Shown one piece after another: positions 37,078 through 45,862 of a stretch of 64,000 nucleotides of DNA. Origin of the DNA: Candidatus Woesearchaeota archaeon (GTDB lineage: Archaea; Nanobdellota; Nanobdellia; Woesearchaeales; JABIAG01). The DNA lies in assembly GCA_018653365.1 (NCBI GenBank), contig JABIAG010000002.1, positions 1 to 64,000 on the forward strand, read 5' to 3'. The position numbers and the translations under genes are program-made. Below the pieces are notes generated by a model that was given only the letters and a program-made list of their open reading frames with translations, ran no database searches and had not been told where the DNA came from. The first letter of the stretch is position 1. Each line of letters begins with the position of its first letter.

Positions 37078-37515
37078 CTATCTCCTTGAATTTGGACTAT
37101 TTAAACCTTGCGATTTTTCTTTAATGATTTCTTCAACTTCGTTATGTGTTGCAAAGTTTATTGGATTCCAGGCATCTAAGTATTTTCTTAAAGTATCTAC
37201 TTCTTCTCTTCGTGCAAAGTTTTTTAGATCTGCAGCCATTTCTACTATTCTTCTTTTTATTAGTCCTATTTCTTTTTCTAATTCCATCATTTTTGAATTG
37301 ATGGTTTTGAGTTCGACGTTTTGTCTTTTATTTATGCTTAGAATGTTGTTTTCAATTAGTTCAGTTTTTCTATCTAAATTTGATAAGCGTTCTTCAATTA
37401 CTTTTACTGCACGTAGTGCTCTTCCTTCTGTGGGAGAAAATGTTGGGGCTTTTTTTGGCGTTTCTTTCTTCTTGCCAAAGGATATTACCTTCTTACCATC
37501 TTTTTCTTCTATCAT
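37078..37515 (-). CDS. Coiled-coil protein, possible archaellum/pilus accessory (FlaD/E-like end)
   Basis: 145 residues: basic disordered N-terminus, coiled coil at about 35-105, and a C-terminal EEVDTLRKYLDAWNPINFAT segment that recalls the end of archaellum proteins FlaC/D/E. Together with the ATPase and platform protein on the opposite strand this suggests a cytosolic adaptor of a pilus-like machine; the resemblance is short and weak. TATA-like GTATTTAAAAG near 37543 is 28 bases before the ATG. Confidence 0.5.
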   Translation of the reverse strand: MIEEKDGKKVISFGKKKETPKKAPTFSPTEGRALRAVKVIEERLSNLDRKTELIENNILSINKRQNVELKTINSKMMELEKEIGLIKRRIVEMAADLKNFARREEVDTLRKYLDAWNPINFATHNEVEEIIKEKSQGLNSPNSRR

Positions 37516-37588
37516 TTTTCATAATAAAAACTTTTAAATACCCATTGATTCAATACTATATTAATGTTTTGTAAAAAGAGGTGTATTG

Positions 37589-39856
37589 ATGCCTGAGGAT
37601 AAGGAATATAGTTACGAGGTAGTGCGCGAAGGTTCTGATGTAATTCTTAAAGTGAACTATGAGAATGTACTGAGTCCGCCCTCTATAGAGGAGGATCCGG
37701 TTTGTATGTCTCGTACTATTAATATGCTTTTAGAAGCGGGTAAAGTTACAAAACTTATCTTTCAACAGAAACGTGATTTTGAGTATGATTTTGATCAGGT
37801 TCAAATTATTCAAGAGATCGCTTCATTATATAACAAGTTTGTTAAAAATCGAGATTTGATGACGTTTCTACTTGCAAAAGATAATCCTGCTTCAAAATCT
37901 AGACAGGCACTTTTACAAAAGTTTGTTTATAGTATAATGAAAAAGGATCCTTTGGGTGCTTATGTTTTAATTAGAAGGGAGAGAAGAGAACAGGAACACA
38001 TTCTTGAATCTGACCCAAATAATCTTGATAAAGAAACTATTCAAGAGTTTGCTAGAGTTTTGGATCATATGCTTGATGAGTTTGAAGCAACAGCATTAAT
38101 TAAACTTGCTCAACCTTATGTTATGGGATATAAGTTGGGTGATCGTTCAATTTATAAGAAACTTTTCCATCCTACAATTAAACCTGATTTTATGTTTACT
38201 AAGCTTATGGCTTCATATCCTCAGGAAGGGGAGGTTTTAGCTAATTATTCAATTGCTAATACGGATGTTACTATTTTTGAACTTCCTGGTTCTGTTAATT
38301 ACTTGTATCATATTGTTCCTCCTGAGTTTAAACTTACTGAAGCAAAGTATGATTTATTAGACACTGCTAGATCTATAATGGCAGAACACAAACCTACTCG
38401 TTCCGAGTTTGTTAATCCTGCATTGATGCGTGAAGTTTTCTATAATGTTGGTCATGACTTAATTGAGGAGTTAGCAAACAAGCAGGATGTAAGACTTAGA
38501 TTAAAAGAGATCGATGAACTGGCAGAAATCTTAGTTCGATACACTGTCGGTTTTGGGTTAATAGAAATCTTACTTAATGATCCTCAAATTCAAGATATCT
38601 CTATCAATTCTCCAATGGGTAATATTTCAATGTTTATTGTTCATGGCGAGTTTGGAGATTGTAAAACTAATATTATTCCTACTGCTTCTGATGGAGAGTC
38701 CTGGGCTACTAAACTGAGATTGATGTCTGGTCGTCCTTTAGATGAAGCTAACCCTATTCTTGATACTGAACTCGAACTACCAACAGTTAGGGCGAGAATT
38801 GCAGTTATTTCTCCACCGTTAAACCCGTCAGGGTTAGCGTACTCTTGGCGTCGTCACAGAATTAAACCCTGGACGTTACCATTATTTATAAAATATAAAA
38901 TGATGAATCCCTTGGCAGCAGGTTTGATGTCTTTTATTGTTGATGGTGCACGAACTATTCTTGTTGCCGGAACACGTTCCGCTGGTAAGACCTCTTTGTT
39001 GGGAAGTTTGATGGTAGAACTTATGAGGCGGACTAGAATTATTACTGTTGAGGATACTTTAGAACTTCCTTCAGATGCATTAAGAAAGTTTGGTTATAAT
39101 ATTCAACCCTTAAAAGTTGCTGCAGCTCTTTCTAAGGGGTCTAGTGAAGTTCCTGCAGATGAAGGAATTCGGTCTACTTTAAGGTTAGGCGATTCGGCTT
39201 TGTTTGTTGGTGAAGTTCGTTCCACTGAGGCCAAGGCTTTGTACGAAGCTATGAGGGTTGGAGCACTAGCAAATGTTGTTGCAGGTACAATTCACGCAGA
39301 CTCACCGTATGGTATTTATGATAGGGTTGTTAATGATTTAGGCGTTCCTAAAACCTCTTTTAAAGCTACTGATATTGCACTTGTTGCTAATCCAATTAGA
39401 AGTCCGGATGGAATTCATCGTTGGAGAAGGGTCACACAAATTACTGAAGTTAGAAAATTCTGGGAAGAGGATCCTTTGAGAGAAAACGGATTTGCTGATT
39501 TAATGAAGTATGACGCAACAACTGACGAATTACAAGAATCTGAGGTTTTAATTAATGGTGAATCTGAAATTCTTAAGGCAATTGCAGGTAATGTTAAGGA
39601 ATGGGCAGGTAATTGGGATGCAGTGTGGGATAATGTTTTGTTAAGAACTAAGATTAAAGAAAGAGTTGTCAAGGCCGCTGCACAAACGGGAGATGACAAC
39701 TTATTAGAAGCGGGTTTTGTTATTGTTGCAAATGATGAATTTCATAAGATTTCAGAAAGGGTTCGTGAGGAGGTTGGAGCTCTGGATTCAGATCGAATTT
39801 ATTTTGAGTGGGAGTCTTGGTTAAAAACTGCGTTAACTAAAAAGAAATTTTTATAA
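37589..39856 (+). CDS. Type II/IV secretion-pilus assembly ATPase (GspE/TadA/FlaI class)
   Basis: 755 residues, long for the class because of an extra N-terminal domain of about 250 residues. Walker A GTRSAGKTSLLG at about 460, Asp box and Walker B LFVGEVRSTEAKALYEAMR, His box GTIHADSPYGIYDR. It is the hexameric motor that powers assembly of type IV pilus-like filaments. AGAGGTG lies 5 bases before the ATG at 37589. The platform-protein gene follows after one base. Which filament it serves is open: the candidates in this window are the pseudopilin at 55883 and the protein at 5177. Confidence 0.92.
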   Translation: MPEDKEYSYEVVREGSDVILKVNYENVLSPPSIEEDPVCMSRTINMLLEAGKVTKLIFQQKRDFEYDFDQVQIIQEIASLYNKFVKNRDLMTFLLAKDNPASKSRQALLQKFVYSIMKKDPLGAYVLIRRERREQEHILESDPNNLDKETIQEFARVLDHMLDEFEATALIKLAQPYVMGYKLGDRSIYKKLFHPTIKPDFMFTKLMASYPQEGEVLANYSIANTDVTIFELPGSVNYLYHIVPPEFKLTEAKYDLLDTARSIMAEHKPTRSEFVNPALMREVFYNVGHDLIEELANKQDVRLRLKEIDELAEILVRYTVGFGLIEILLNDPQIQDISINSPMGNISMFIVHGEFGDCKTNIIPTASDGESWATKLRLMSGRPLDEANPILDTELELPTVRARIAVISPPLNPSGLAYSWRRHRIKPWTLPLFIKYKMMNPLAAGLMSFIVDGARTILVAGTRSAGKTSLLGSLMVELMRRTRIITVEDTLELPSDALRKFGYNIQPLKVAAALSKGSSEVPADEGIRSTLRLGDSALFVGEVRSTEAKALYEAMRVGALANVVAGTIHADSPYGIYDRVVNDLGVPKTSFKATDIALVANPIRSPDGIHRWRRVTQITEVRKFWEEDPLRENGFADLMKYDATTDELQESEVLINGESEILKAIAGNVKEWAGNWDAVWDNVLLRTKIKERVVKAAAQTGDDNLLEAGFVIVANDEFHKISERVREEVGALDSDRIYFEWESWLKTALTKKKFL

Positions 39857-39857
39857 A

Positions 39858-42101
39858 ATGAATGGAAGTATAAAGGAGTTAAAAAAGAGGTATAGAGATG
39901 AGCTTGAGAAAAAGCTAACCGTTTCTTCTGATGATTTAAAACCTATTAAGACTAAAGAGTATGTTCAGTTTAAAAAAGAGTTAAAACCCAAGTCTGTTGA
40001 CTGGTATGAAAAATTATGTAACTCTTTTGAACACATTTTCAAATTTACTCCCTCTCCTAAAGCTAGACAAAAATTATTAGAACAAATTAACATAGCTCAT
40101 ATGAATGTTACGCCCGAGGGAGTTTACACCCTTTCATATTTACTTCCTCTCTCTTTACTTTTGCTTTCTGTTGTTGGTTTTGCGCTTGTTCCAATGTTGA
40201 TTGGGGGCAATATTTCCATGTTTTTCTTGGGGATGGCCATGATTGTTAGTTTATTATTGATCGTGCCTTTGCAAAAATATCCTTCTTATTTGGCCACGGC
40301 TTGGCGGTTGAAATCTTCTAATCAGATGGTTTTGTGTGTGTTTTATCTTGTTACTTATATGCGTCAATCCTCTAATCTTGAACGAGCAATAGAGTTTGCA
40401 GGCGATCATTTGGATCCTCCTCTTTCTTTGGATCTTAAAAAAATATTGTGGAACGTTGAAAACAGAACATTTAGCTCTATGACTGATGCTCTGGATGAGT
40501 ATCTAATAAGTTGGAAGCGATTTAGTGATGAATTCATTGATGCTATTCATTTAATTCAGTCCTCTTTATTGGAGGGGAATGAGAGTAGACGGTTGGCACT
40601 TCTTGACAAGTCTTTAGATGTTATTCTTGAAGGCACTTATGAAAAAATGTTGCATTATGCTCAAAATCTTAAGAACCCAATTACAACCTTGCACATGTTG
40701 GGTGTTATTCTACCTGTTTTAGGTCTAGTTATCCTGCCTTTGGCGGTTAGTTTTATGGAGGGTTTGCAGTGGTATCATCTTGCAGTATTTTATAATTTTT
40801 TATTGCCAATTGTTGTATTCTTTCTTTCTAAGAGTATTCTTTCGACGCGTCCTGCTGGTTATGGTGATTCAGATATTAGTGAGCACATTAAGGGTTTGAA
40901 GAAATATAAGAAAGTGGGTATTTTTGGTAAGAAGATTAGAATGTCTCCTGCATTAATTGGGGGCATGATTTTTGTTGTTCTTCTTTTAATTGGTTTAATT
41001 CCAATATTTGTTTTTCCTGCAGGTGTTGAAGATACGTGTTGGGATTTCAAAAATGAAGGCTTCTTTTGTAATGATATTGAGGAAGAGGCCTGTCGTATTA
41101 CTTATTGTGCTTGGCAGTATAAGCTAGTTGAAGGGCAATTTTCTCAGTTAATTCTTAATCCTAATTCTTTTGATGTTCGTGATAAGTTAGATCGTGGTGC
41201 GGACGTTATTGGACCTTTTGGGGTCATTGCAGCACTGATGAGTTTACTAATTCCAATTGGTGCAGGTGTTGGTTTGGGTTATTATTATAAGATGCGTTCC
41301 ACTCGTGTTCTAAAAGTTAGAAAAGAAACAAAGATGATGGAGAAAGAGTTCTCTACTGCACTATTTCAGTTAGGTAATCGGTTGGGTGATGGTCTGCCTG
41401 CAGAACTCGCAATTCCTCGGGTTGCTACAATTATGGAGGGTAGTATCTCTGGTAATTTTTTCTCTCAAGTAAGTATGAACATGCAGAAGTTGGGAATGGG
41501 TTTGGCACCTGCTATTTTTGATAAAGAACATGGTGCAATTAATTATTTCCCTTCTAAAATTATTGAATCCGCTATGAAAGTTTTGGTAGAGTCGGTTAAG
41601 AAAGGTCCTTTGGTGGCTGCTCAGGCAGTTAATAACATTGCACGGTATATTAAAGAGATACATCGTGTTAATGAACGTTTAAAGGATTTGCTTGCAGATA
41701 TTATCTCCTCTATGCGTCAGCAAATTAATTTCCTTGCACCTATGATTTCAGGTGTTGTTGTGGGTATCACTTCTATGATTACGTTTATTCTTGGTAGGTT
41801 AAAGACTCAGGCTGCTGGTTTTGATGTTGGTGATGCTTCCTCTTTCCTTACTATGATGGGTGAAGGAATTCCTACGTATTTCTTTCAGTTAGTTGTTGGT
41901 TTGTATGTTGTTGAGATAGTTTTCATCTTGTCTATTATGGCAAATTCTATTGAGAATGGTAATGATAAGTTGGGTGAACGTGCCACTCTTGGTAAGAACT
42001 TACTTAAGTCCACTATGTTATATGCAACTATTGCTTTCTTTGTAATGATGGCCTTCCAGTTAATGGCTGGTGAGATAATTAGTAAAACTGGTTTGATTTA
42101 A
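39858..42101 (+). CDS. Pilus assembly platform protein (T2SSF/TadC/FlaJ class), two domains
   Basis: 747 residues. Two T2SSF-type cytosolic helical domains, each followed by membrane spans; total seven to nine spans (for example SLLLLSVVGFALVPML near 95 and LIGGMIFVVLLLIGLIPIF near 370). The second domain has SRTLK/EKEFSTALFQLGNRLGDGLP and RVATIMEGSISGNFF, typical of FlaJ-like proteins. It anchors the motor ATPase encoded just upstream. An exported loop with four cysteines lies between the two halves (about 390-425). Confidence 0.88.
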   Translation: MNGSIKELKKRYRDELEKKLTVSSDDLKPIKTKEYVQFKKELKPKSVDWYEKLCNSFEHIFKFTPSPKARQKLLEQINIAHMNVTPEGVYTLSYLLPLSLLLLSVVGFALVPMLIGGNISMFFLGMAMIVSLLLIVPLQKYPSYLATAWRLKSSNQMVLCVFYLVTYMRQSSNLERAIEFAGDHLDPPLSLDLKKILWNVENRTFSSMTDALDEYLISWKRFSDEFIDAIHLIQSSLLEGNESRRLALLDKSLDVILEGTYEKMLHYAQNLKNPITTLHMLGVILPVLGLVILPLAVSFMEGLQWYHLAVFYNFLLPIVVFFLSKSILSTRPAGYGDSDISEHIKGLKKYKKVGIFGKKIRMSPALIGGMIFVVLLLIGLIPIFVFPAGVEDTCWDFKNEGFFCNDIEEEACRITYCAWQYKLVEGQFSQLILNPNSFDVRDKLDRGADVIGPFGVIAALMSLLIPIGAGVGLGYYYKMRSTRVLKVRKETKMMEKEFSTALFQLGNRLGDGLPAELAIPRVATIMEGSISGNFFSQVSMNMQKLGMGLAPAIFDKEHGAINYFPSKIIESAMKVLVESVKKGPLVAAQAVNNIARYIKEIHRVNERLKDLLADIISSMRQQINFLAPMISGVVVGITSMITFILGRLKTQAAGFDVGDASSFLTMMGEGIPTYFFQLVVGLYVVEIVFILSIMANSIENGNDKLGERATLGKNLLKSTMLYATIAFFVMMAFQLMAGEIISKTGLI

Positions 42102-42120
42102 TTCTTTTTAGAAAATAAGG

Positions 42121-42214
42121 TGGGGCAACCGGGATTTATGTCATCACTTCGTTCTGGACAAATCCCTATTGTTTGTAAACCAATTTAGGATAAGAAATGG
42201 GGCAACCGGGATTT
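42121..42214 (-). repeat. Duplicated 3' end of tRNA-Phe
   Basis: The last 17 bases of tRNA-Phe (42198-42214 on the + strand: TGGGGCAACCGGGATTT) are repeated exactly at 42121-42137. The 60 bases between contain, read on the minus strand, GGGATTT then CAGAACGAAGTGATGA then the second copy, so that GGGATTT and AAATCCC can pair around the CAGAACGAAG word. The spacer holds no gene. Confidence 0.85.
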
Positions 42215-42302
42215 GAACCCGGGACACCTGCGTCTTCAGCGCAGCGCTCTCCCAGTCTGAGCTATTGTTCTGGTTTCAAAAGCCGTAACTTCCAAAATCC
42301 CC
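42198..42302 (-). tRNA. tRNA-Phe (GAA) with acceptor-stem intron
   Basis: Reading on the minus strand: GGGG (42302-42299), a 31-nt insert, then CAATA. With the insert removed the tRNA is regular: acceptor GGGGCAA/TTGCCCC, D-stem GCTC/GAGC, anticodon stem CTGCG/CGCAG with loop CTGAAGA (anticodon GAA), variable loop GTGTC, T-stem CCGGG/CCCGG with TTCAAAT, discriminator A. Without the GGGG block the acceptor cannot form. A TATA-like TTTAAATATATG around 42333-42343 predicts a transcript start a few bases before GGGG, supporting that GGGG is the true 5' end. Confidence 0.9.
42268..42298 (-). other. Non-canonical tRNA-Phe intron between acceptor nt 4 and 5
   Basis: 31 nt. Minus-strand bulge-helix-bulge: central helix CTGG (leader CT plus nt 1-2) with CCAG; 3-nt bulges GGA and AAC; inner helix of nine pairs TTTTGGAAG/CTTTTGAAA including three G-U, closed by a six-base loop TTACGG. 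Cutting at GG^A and AA^C gives exactly the acceptor GGGG+CAA. The outer helix is weak. Confidence 0.8.
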
Positions 42303-42544
42303 AGTAAAACCCAGACAAGGTTAGGATTTATCATATATTTAAATGCTTTTCGTTTTTTTTCACTGGACATTTTTGTGCTGCACTGGACAAACGCTGCCCC
42401 AAAGTTTATAAAAAAACTTGATTCTGTTTTAAAAGAGCCTCGCGCAAAACTCTTTACAAAAACTTTTCCCTCAAAGAGGTCGGAACTGGTGTTCCTAAAA
42501 GTTTTTTGTGAGTTTCGCTGGTTGAGTCTCTTTTTTTGCCAAAT

Positions 42545-42572
42545 CCAAAGTTTTGTGTAGTGAAAACTTTGG
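42545..42572 (+). promoter_or_regulatory. Hairpin over the ribosome binding site of the LAGLIDADG gene
   Basis: A perfect 10-bp inverted repeat, CCAAAGTTTT and AAAACTTTGG with an eight-base loop, whose last two bases are the first two of the GGAGG before the ATG at 42584. The leader between the TATA-like GTTTATAAAA (near 42406) and the gene is about 150 nt and contains a second inverted repeat (42456-42467 with 42497-42509). Folding could limit translation; the palindrome could also be a protein-binding operator. Confidence 0.6.
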
Positions 42573-42583
42573 AGGTTAAGAAA

Positions 42584-43330
42584 ATGAATAAAAAACCACT
42601 TTTAGTATTTGATGATGTATTAAGAACATACAAGTCTGAATATCACGGAAGAAAAGCATTTGAGAGTTACATGTCTTGGTTTCCGTTAATAGTTTCCCCT
42701 TGTCTTGCGGGAATTGTTGCAGATTTAATGTGTGATGGACATTTACAAGGTAAAAAATGGAGGTTTGATTACACTTCCAATTCTATTGAAGAGTTAGAGA
42801 GATTCAACAGAACGATTCATTCTTTATTCAAAGTTAAAGGTAAAGTAAGAAAGTGTACAACCAATAAATATGAAACTTTTAATCTAGGTGTAAATAACAG
42901 TCCTTTAGCAAGAGTGTTGAAACTTCTAGAAGTCCCTGCAGGAGCCAAGGTTTTATCTAGTTTTTCCATTCCTGATTGGATTCTTGCTGATAAGACTCTG
43001 TTTGGTAGATTCATAAATCGTTTAGTTAGTTGTGAAGGGTCTGTTGATGTAAAAAATAAATGTATTGACATTAGAATGTCAAAGTCTGAAGACTTGATTG
43101 TTGACGGTTTGTCATTCTTCAAAGATATTCAAAATTACTTGTGGAATTATTTTGAGATTAAAACAACAAACCCTTTTTTAGATCGAAGTTTCAATTTAAG
43201 AAAAGATGGGATAAAAACAAAGACGATCCGACTAAAAATAAAAAGGAAAGAATCTCTTATAACTTTCAACAAATTCATAGGTATTGATGATAAAATTAAG
43301 AATAAAAAATTAAAAAGAATAATTGGTTAA
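42584..43330 (+). CDS. Free-standing LAGLIDADG homing endonuclease
   Basis: 248 residues. Two LAGLIDADG-type helices: LAGIVADLMCDGHLQG at about 43-58 and FINRLVSCEGSV at about 147-158, so a single-chain two-motif enzyme. The acidic ends (Asp in CDG, Glu in CEG) that bind metal are present. It is not inside an intein or a visible intron. It lies divergent to tRNA-Phe, which carries an unusual intron, and such enzymes often mobilise introns, so a link is possible. GGAGG lies 8 bases before the ATG. It converges on the SSB gene with no gap. Confidence 0.8.
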   Translation: MNKKPLLVFDDVLRTYKSEYHGRKAFESYMSWFPLIVSPCLAGIVADLMCDGHLQGKKWRFDYTSNSIEELERFNRTIHSLFKVKGKVRKCTTNKYETFNLGVNNSPLARVLKLLEVPAGAKVLSSFSIPDWILADKTLFGRFINRLVSCEGSVDVKNKCIDIRMSKSEDLIVDGLSFFKDIQNYLWNYFEIKTTNPFLDRSFNLRKDGIKTKTIRLKIKRKESLITFNKFIGIDDKIKNKKLKRIIG

Positions 43331-43711
43331 TTATTCTACAACTTCTTCTTCAACTGAACTTTCAGGTGTTTCTTCAGCTTCATCAGGTGATTCAGTTGGT
43401 GCAGCTTCTGTTGCGGGTGTATCTCCACTTACAACTTCTAACTTACCAAACTTACCTGTGGATAATTGTAATTCGCCTTGCCATTCTCCAACCCAGCCGT
43501 TCTCAATATGGATTTTGTCTCCAACGTTTACTTTGTCTACGTCTTCATTCCATAGTGTGAGTGTTACTGTTCCTGTTGAGTCTTTTACTGTTGCATTACA
43601 TACTTTGCCTGATTTTCCGAACTTTTCGAACTCTCTTGCTTCTGCTTTTTCTGCAACTTCTACTACTACATCTACATTTCCTGTTTTTGCTTTTAGATCT
43701 TTTATTTCCAT
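43331..43711 (-). CDS. ssb: Single-stranded DNA-binding protein, crenarchaeal type (one OB fold)
   Basis: 126 residues. One OB fold (KVCNATVKDSTGTVTLTLWNEDVDKVNVGDKIHIENGWVGEWQGELQLSTG) followed by a Thr/Glu/Pro-rich acidic tail ending EEEVVE. The layout is that of Sulfolobus SSB rather than of euryarchaeal RPA. The aromatic residues in W..E....W would stack on bases. GAGGT lies 8 bases before the ATG; TATA-like CTTTTATAAAG lies in the end of glyS. It may be cotranscribed with glyS. Confidence 0.85.
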   Translation of the reverse strand: MEIKDLKAKTGNVDVVVEVAEKAEAREFEKFGKSGKVCNATVKDSTGTVTLTLWNEDVDKVNVGDKIHIENGWVGEWQGELQLSTGKFGKLEVVSGDTPATEAAPTESPDEAEETPESSVEEEVVE

Positions 43712-43750
43712 TTTAAATACCTCATTGATAAAAAGAAATTAATTAGATCT

Positions 43751-45157
43751 TTATAAAAGTTTTTGTTGTAGATAATTTTTCAGCTCATCTATTTTTACTC
43801 TTTCTTGTTCGGTTGAATCTCGATCACGAACAGTCACACAGCCATCTTCTTCAAAGTCTACAGTTACACAAAAAGGAGTTCCTTCTTCATCTGCTCGTGC
43901 GTATCTCCTTCCAATTGAACCTGAAGAGTCAAACTTGCATATGAATTCGTTTCGTAATTCTTCAAACACTTCACGAGCTTCTTCTTTTAATTTATTTACT
44001 AGTGGGAATATCATTACTTTTGTTGGTGCTAGTTTATTATTGAAATGCAATACAATGTTTCCTCTTTTTTTGTCATCTTCATATGCTTCGTACATCAACA
44101 CCAAAAAGCTTCTTTCAACTCCTAGTGAGGGTTCTGCTACTACTGCGGGAATCACTTTTTCTTTTTTCTCTTCATCGTATAAGCTAAGATCTTTACCTGA
44201 TTGTTCTATGTGATTTTTTAAATCAAATTGTCCTCTGTCTGCAATTCCTTGTAATTCTTTCCATCCGAAGGGAAATTTGTATTCTAAGTCCCAACAATCT
44301 GTTGAATAGTGTGCTTTTTCATCTTTTTCGTGTTGTCTTATTCTAAAATTAGTGCCATTACATCCTAGTTCTAAGAAGAATCTTAATTCGGTTCCTAGCC
44401 AGTATGCGTGCCAGGGACTTTTTATGATGTTTTTTCCCAATGCGTCTTTTAGTTTCATTGGTTCCATTTTTTCGTTTTTTTCTTGCATTTCTGCTGAGTA
44501 AACGTTTATCTTAACATCTTCTACCTCTTTTACAAAGGGGCAGTCATTGATTGAATCTGGATGTATGAAATATTCAATTTCCATTTGTTCGAATTCTCTA
44601 TCTCGGAATATGAAGTTTCTTGGACTGATTTCATTTCTGAATGCTCTTCCTATTTGTGCTATTCCAAATGGTAACTTCATCCTGGCATTTTCAGCTACTA
44701 GTTTGAAATCTACAAACATTAGTTGTGCTGTTTCGGGTCGTAGATAGCTTTCTACTCCTTTTCCTGGGCCAACAGCTGTTTTGAACATTAGGTTAAAGTC
44801 ACCTTCAACAGCATAATCTCCCCCACATTCACATTTCACTTTTCCAACTTCTGATTTGTCGAGTTTATTTTCTTTTTTACATTTTTTACAGACTACGTAA
44901 ACGTCTGTGAAACAATCAACATGTCCAGAAGCTTTCCATACTTTTGGGTGTGTAATGATGGAACCATCTATTCCTACAATGTCTTCTCTGGATTGTACGT
45001 GGTATTTCCACCAGGCATCTTTTAAATTCTTCTTCAACTCACTTCCTAATGGTCCGAAGTCAAAGAATCCTGCCATTCCGCCGTAAATTTCAGAGTTTGG
45101 ATAGACAAAACCTTTTTTCTTACAAAAGCTTGCCATTTCATCTATTGATAATGTCAT
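43751..45157 (-). CDS. glyS: Glycyl-tRNA synthetase (alpha2 type)
   Basis: 468 residues, class II synthetase. Motif 1 region GMAGFFDFGPLGSELKKN, a zinc-binding insertion CKKCKKENKLDK...CECG, motif 2 FRNEISPRNFIFRDREFEQ, PETAQLMFVDF, motif 3 PSLGVERSF, then an anticodon-binding domain. A complete archaeal GlyRS. TATA-like ATTTTATAAAC near 45184 is 27 bases before the ATG, a leaderless start. Confidence 0.97.
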   Translation of the reverse strand: MTLSIDEMASFCKKKGFVYPNSEIYGGMAGFFDFGPLGSELKKNLKDAWWKYHVQSREDIVGIDGSIITHPKVWKASGHVDCFTDVYVVCKKCKKENKLDKSEVGKVKCECGGDYAVEGDFNLMFKTAVGPGKGVESYLRPETAQLMFVDFKLVAENARMKLPFGIAQIGRAFRNEISPRNFIFRDREFEQMEIEYFIHPDSINDCPFVKEVEDVKINVYSAEMQEKNEKMEPMKLKDALGKNIIKSPWHAYWLGTELRFFLELGCNGTNFRIRQHEKDEKAHYSTDCWDLEYKFPFGWKELQGIADRGQFDLKNHIEQSGKDLSLYDEEKKEKVIPAVVAEPSLGVERSFLVLMYEAYEDDKKRGNIVLHFNNKLAPTKVMIFPLVNKLKEEAREVFEELRNEFICKFDSSGSIGRRYARADEEGTPFCVTVDFEEDGCVTVRDRDSTEQERVKIDELKNYLQQKLL

Positions 45158-45220
45158 GTTGGTTGAGAAAGATGTTGTGTTTATAAAATTTGTGTAGAAA
45201 AAAATAAAAAAATAATGGAA

Positions 45221-45862
45221 TTACTTCCATATCCACCCAAATAGTCCTTTAGATTTCTTTTCTTTTGTTGCAACGTTGTTTAGTCTTGTTTGTTCTTGTT
45301 CCATCGCTGTTATTTGTTCTTCCATGATTGCTTTTTCTTCTTCTGTTGCTTCTTCTGTTAGAACTTTTAGTTGTTCGATTTTCTCTTTGTTTGACTTAAC
45401 TTTTTCTTCGATTTCTTTTGCTGCTTCTTCATCGCCACCGGCAAACATTCTTTTGAATTTACTTCTTTTTGCAATTTTTTCTTCTGAGTTTGTTGTGGCT
45501 TTAAGTGAGTTGTTAAAGTCTTTTGCGATTGCACTTACTTGTTTGCCAATTCCGCCCTCTCTGTTTTCCATTGTTAGTAATGATTTTACTGCATCTCTAA
45601 CTCTATTTTGGCTTTGTACTTCTGATCGTACTTGTTTTTGTACTTGCTTATTTTCTGTTGAATCTGTTTTATCTTCGTCATCATCCATTAGGTCATCATC
45701 TTCGTTATCTAAATTATCATCCATTCCCTGTCCACTTCCTGCTGCCTTTAGTTCAGGATTTTCAATTCCGGTTCCTGGTTCATGTACTCCCTCTCCTTGT
45801 CTTGCCATTGCTACACTTGCTAGCAATAGTGTAATACATAGTATTAATAATATTTTTTTCAT
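45221..45862 (-). CDS. Secreted coiled-coil protein with acidic linker
   Basis: 213 residues: signal peptide (about 1-20), a glycine-rich and strongly acidic stretch (DNEDDDLMDDDEDK), and a helical coiled-coil region, ending with GLFGWIWK, which could dip into a membrane. KFKRMFAGGDEEAAKEIEEK reads as a conserved helix pair. It overlaps the upstream membrane-protein gene by four bases. Not recognised. Confidence 0.5.
   Translation of the reverse strand: MKKILLILCITLLLASVAMARQGEGVHEPGTGIENPELKAAGSGQGMDDNLDNEDDDLMDDDEDKTDSTENKQVQKQVRSEVQSQNRVRDAVKSLLTMENREGGIGKQVSAIAKDFNNSLKATTNSEEKIAKRSKFKRMFAGGDEEAAKEIEEKVKSNKEKIEQLKVLTEEATEEEKAIMEEQITAMEQEQTRLNNVATKEKKSKGLFGWIWK

Noticed and set aside
42121-42214. 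Attachment sites of a resident integrated element at tRNA-Phe
   Set aside because: Only 60 bases lie between the copies, too little for an element with its own integrase; at most a relic.
42375-42560. 61-codon frame in the leader of the LAGLIDADG gene
   Set aside because: It overlaps the inverted repeats and the real gene, has no ribosome binding site and no protein-like pattern.
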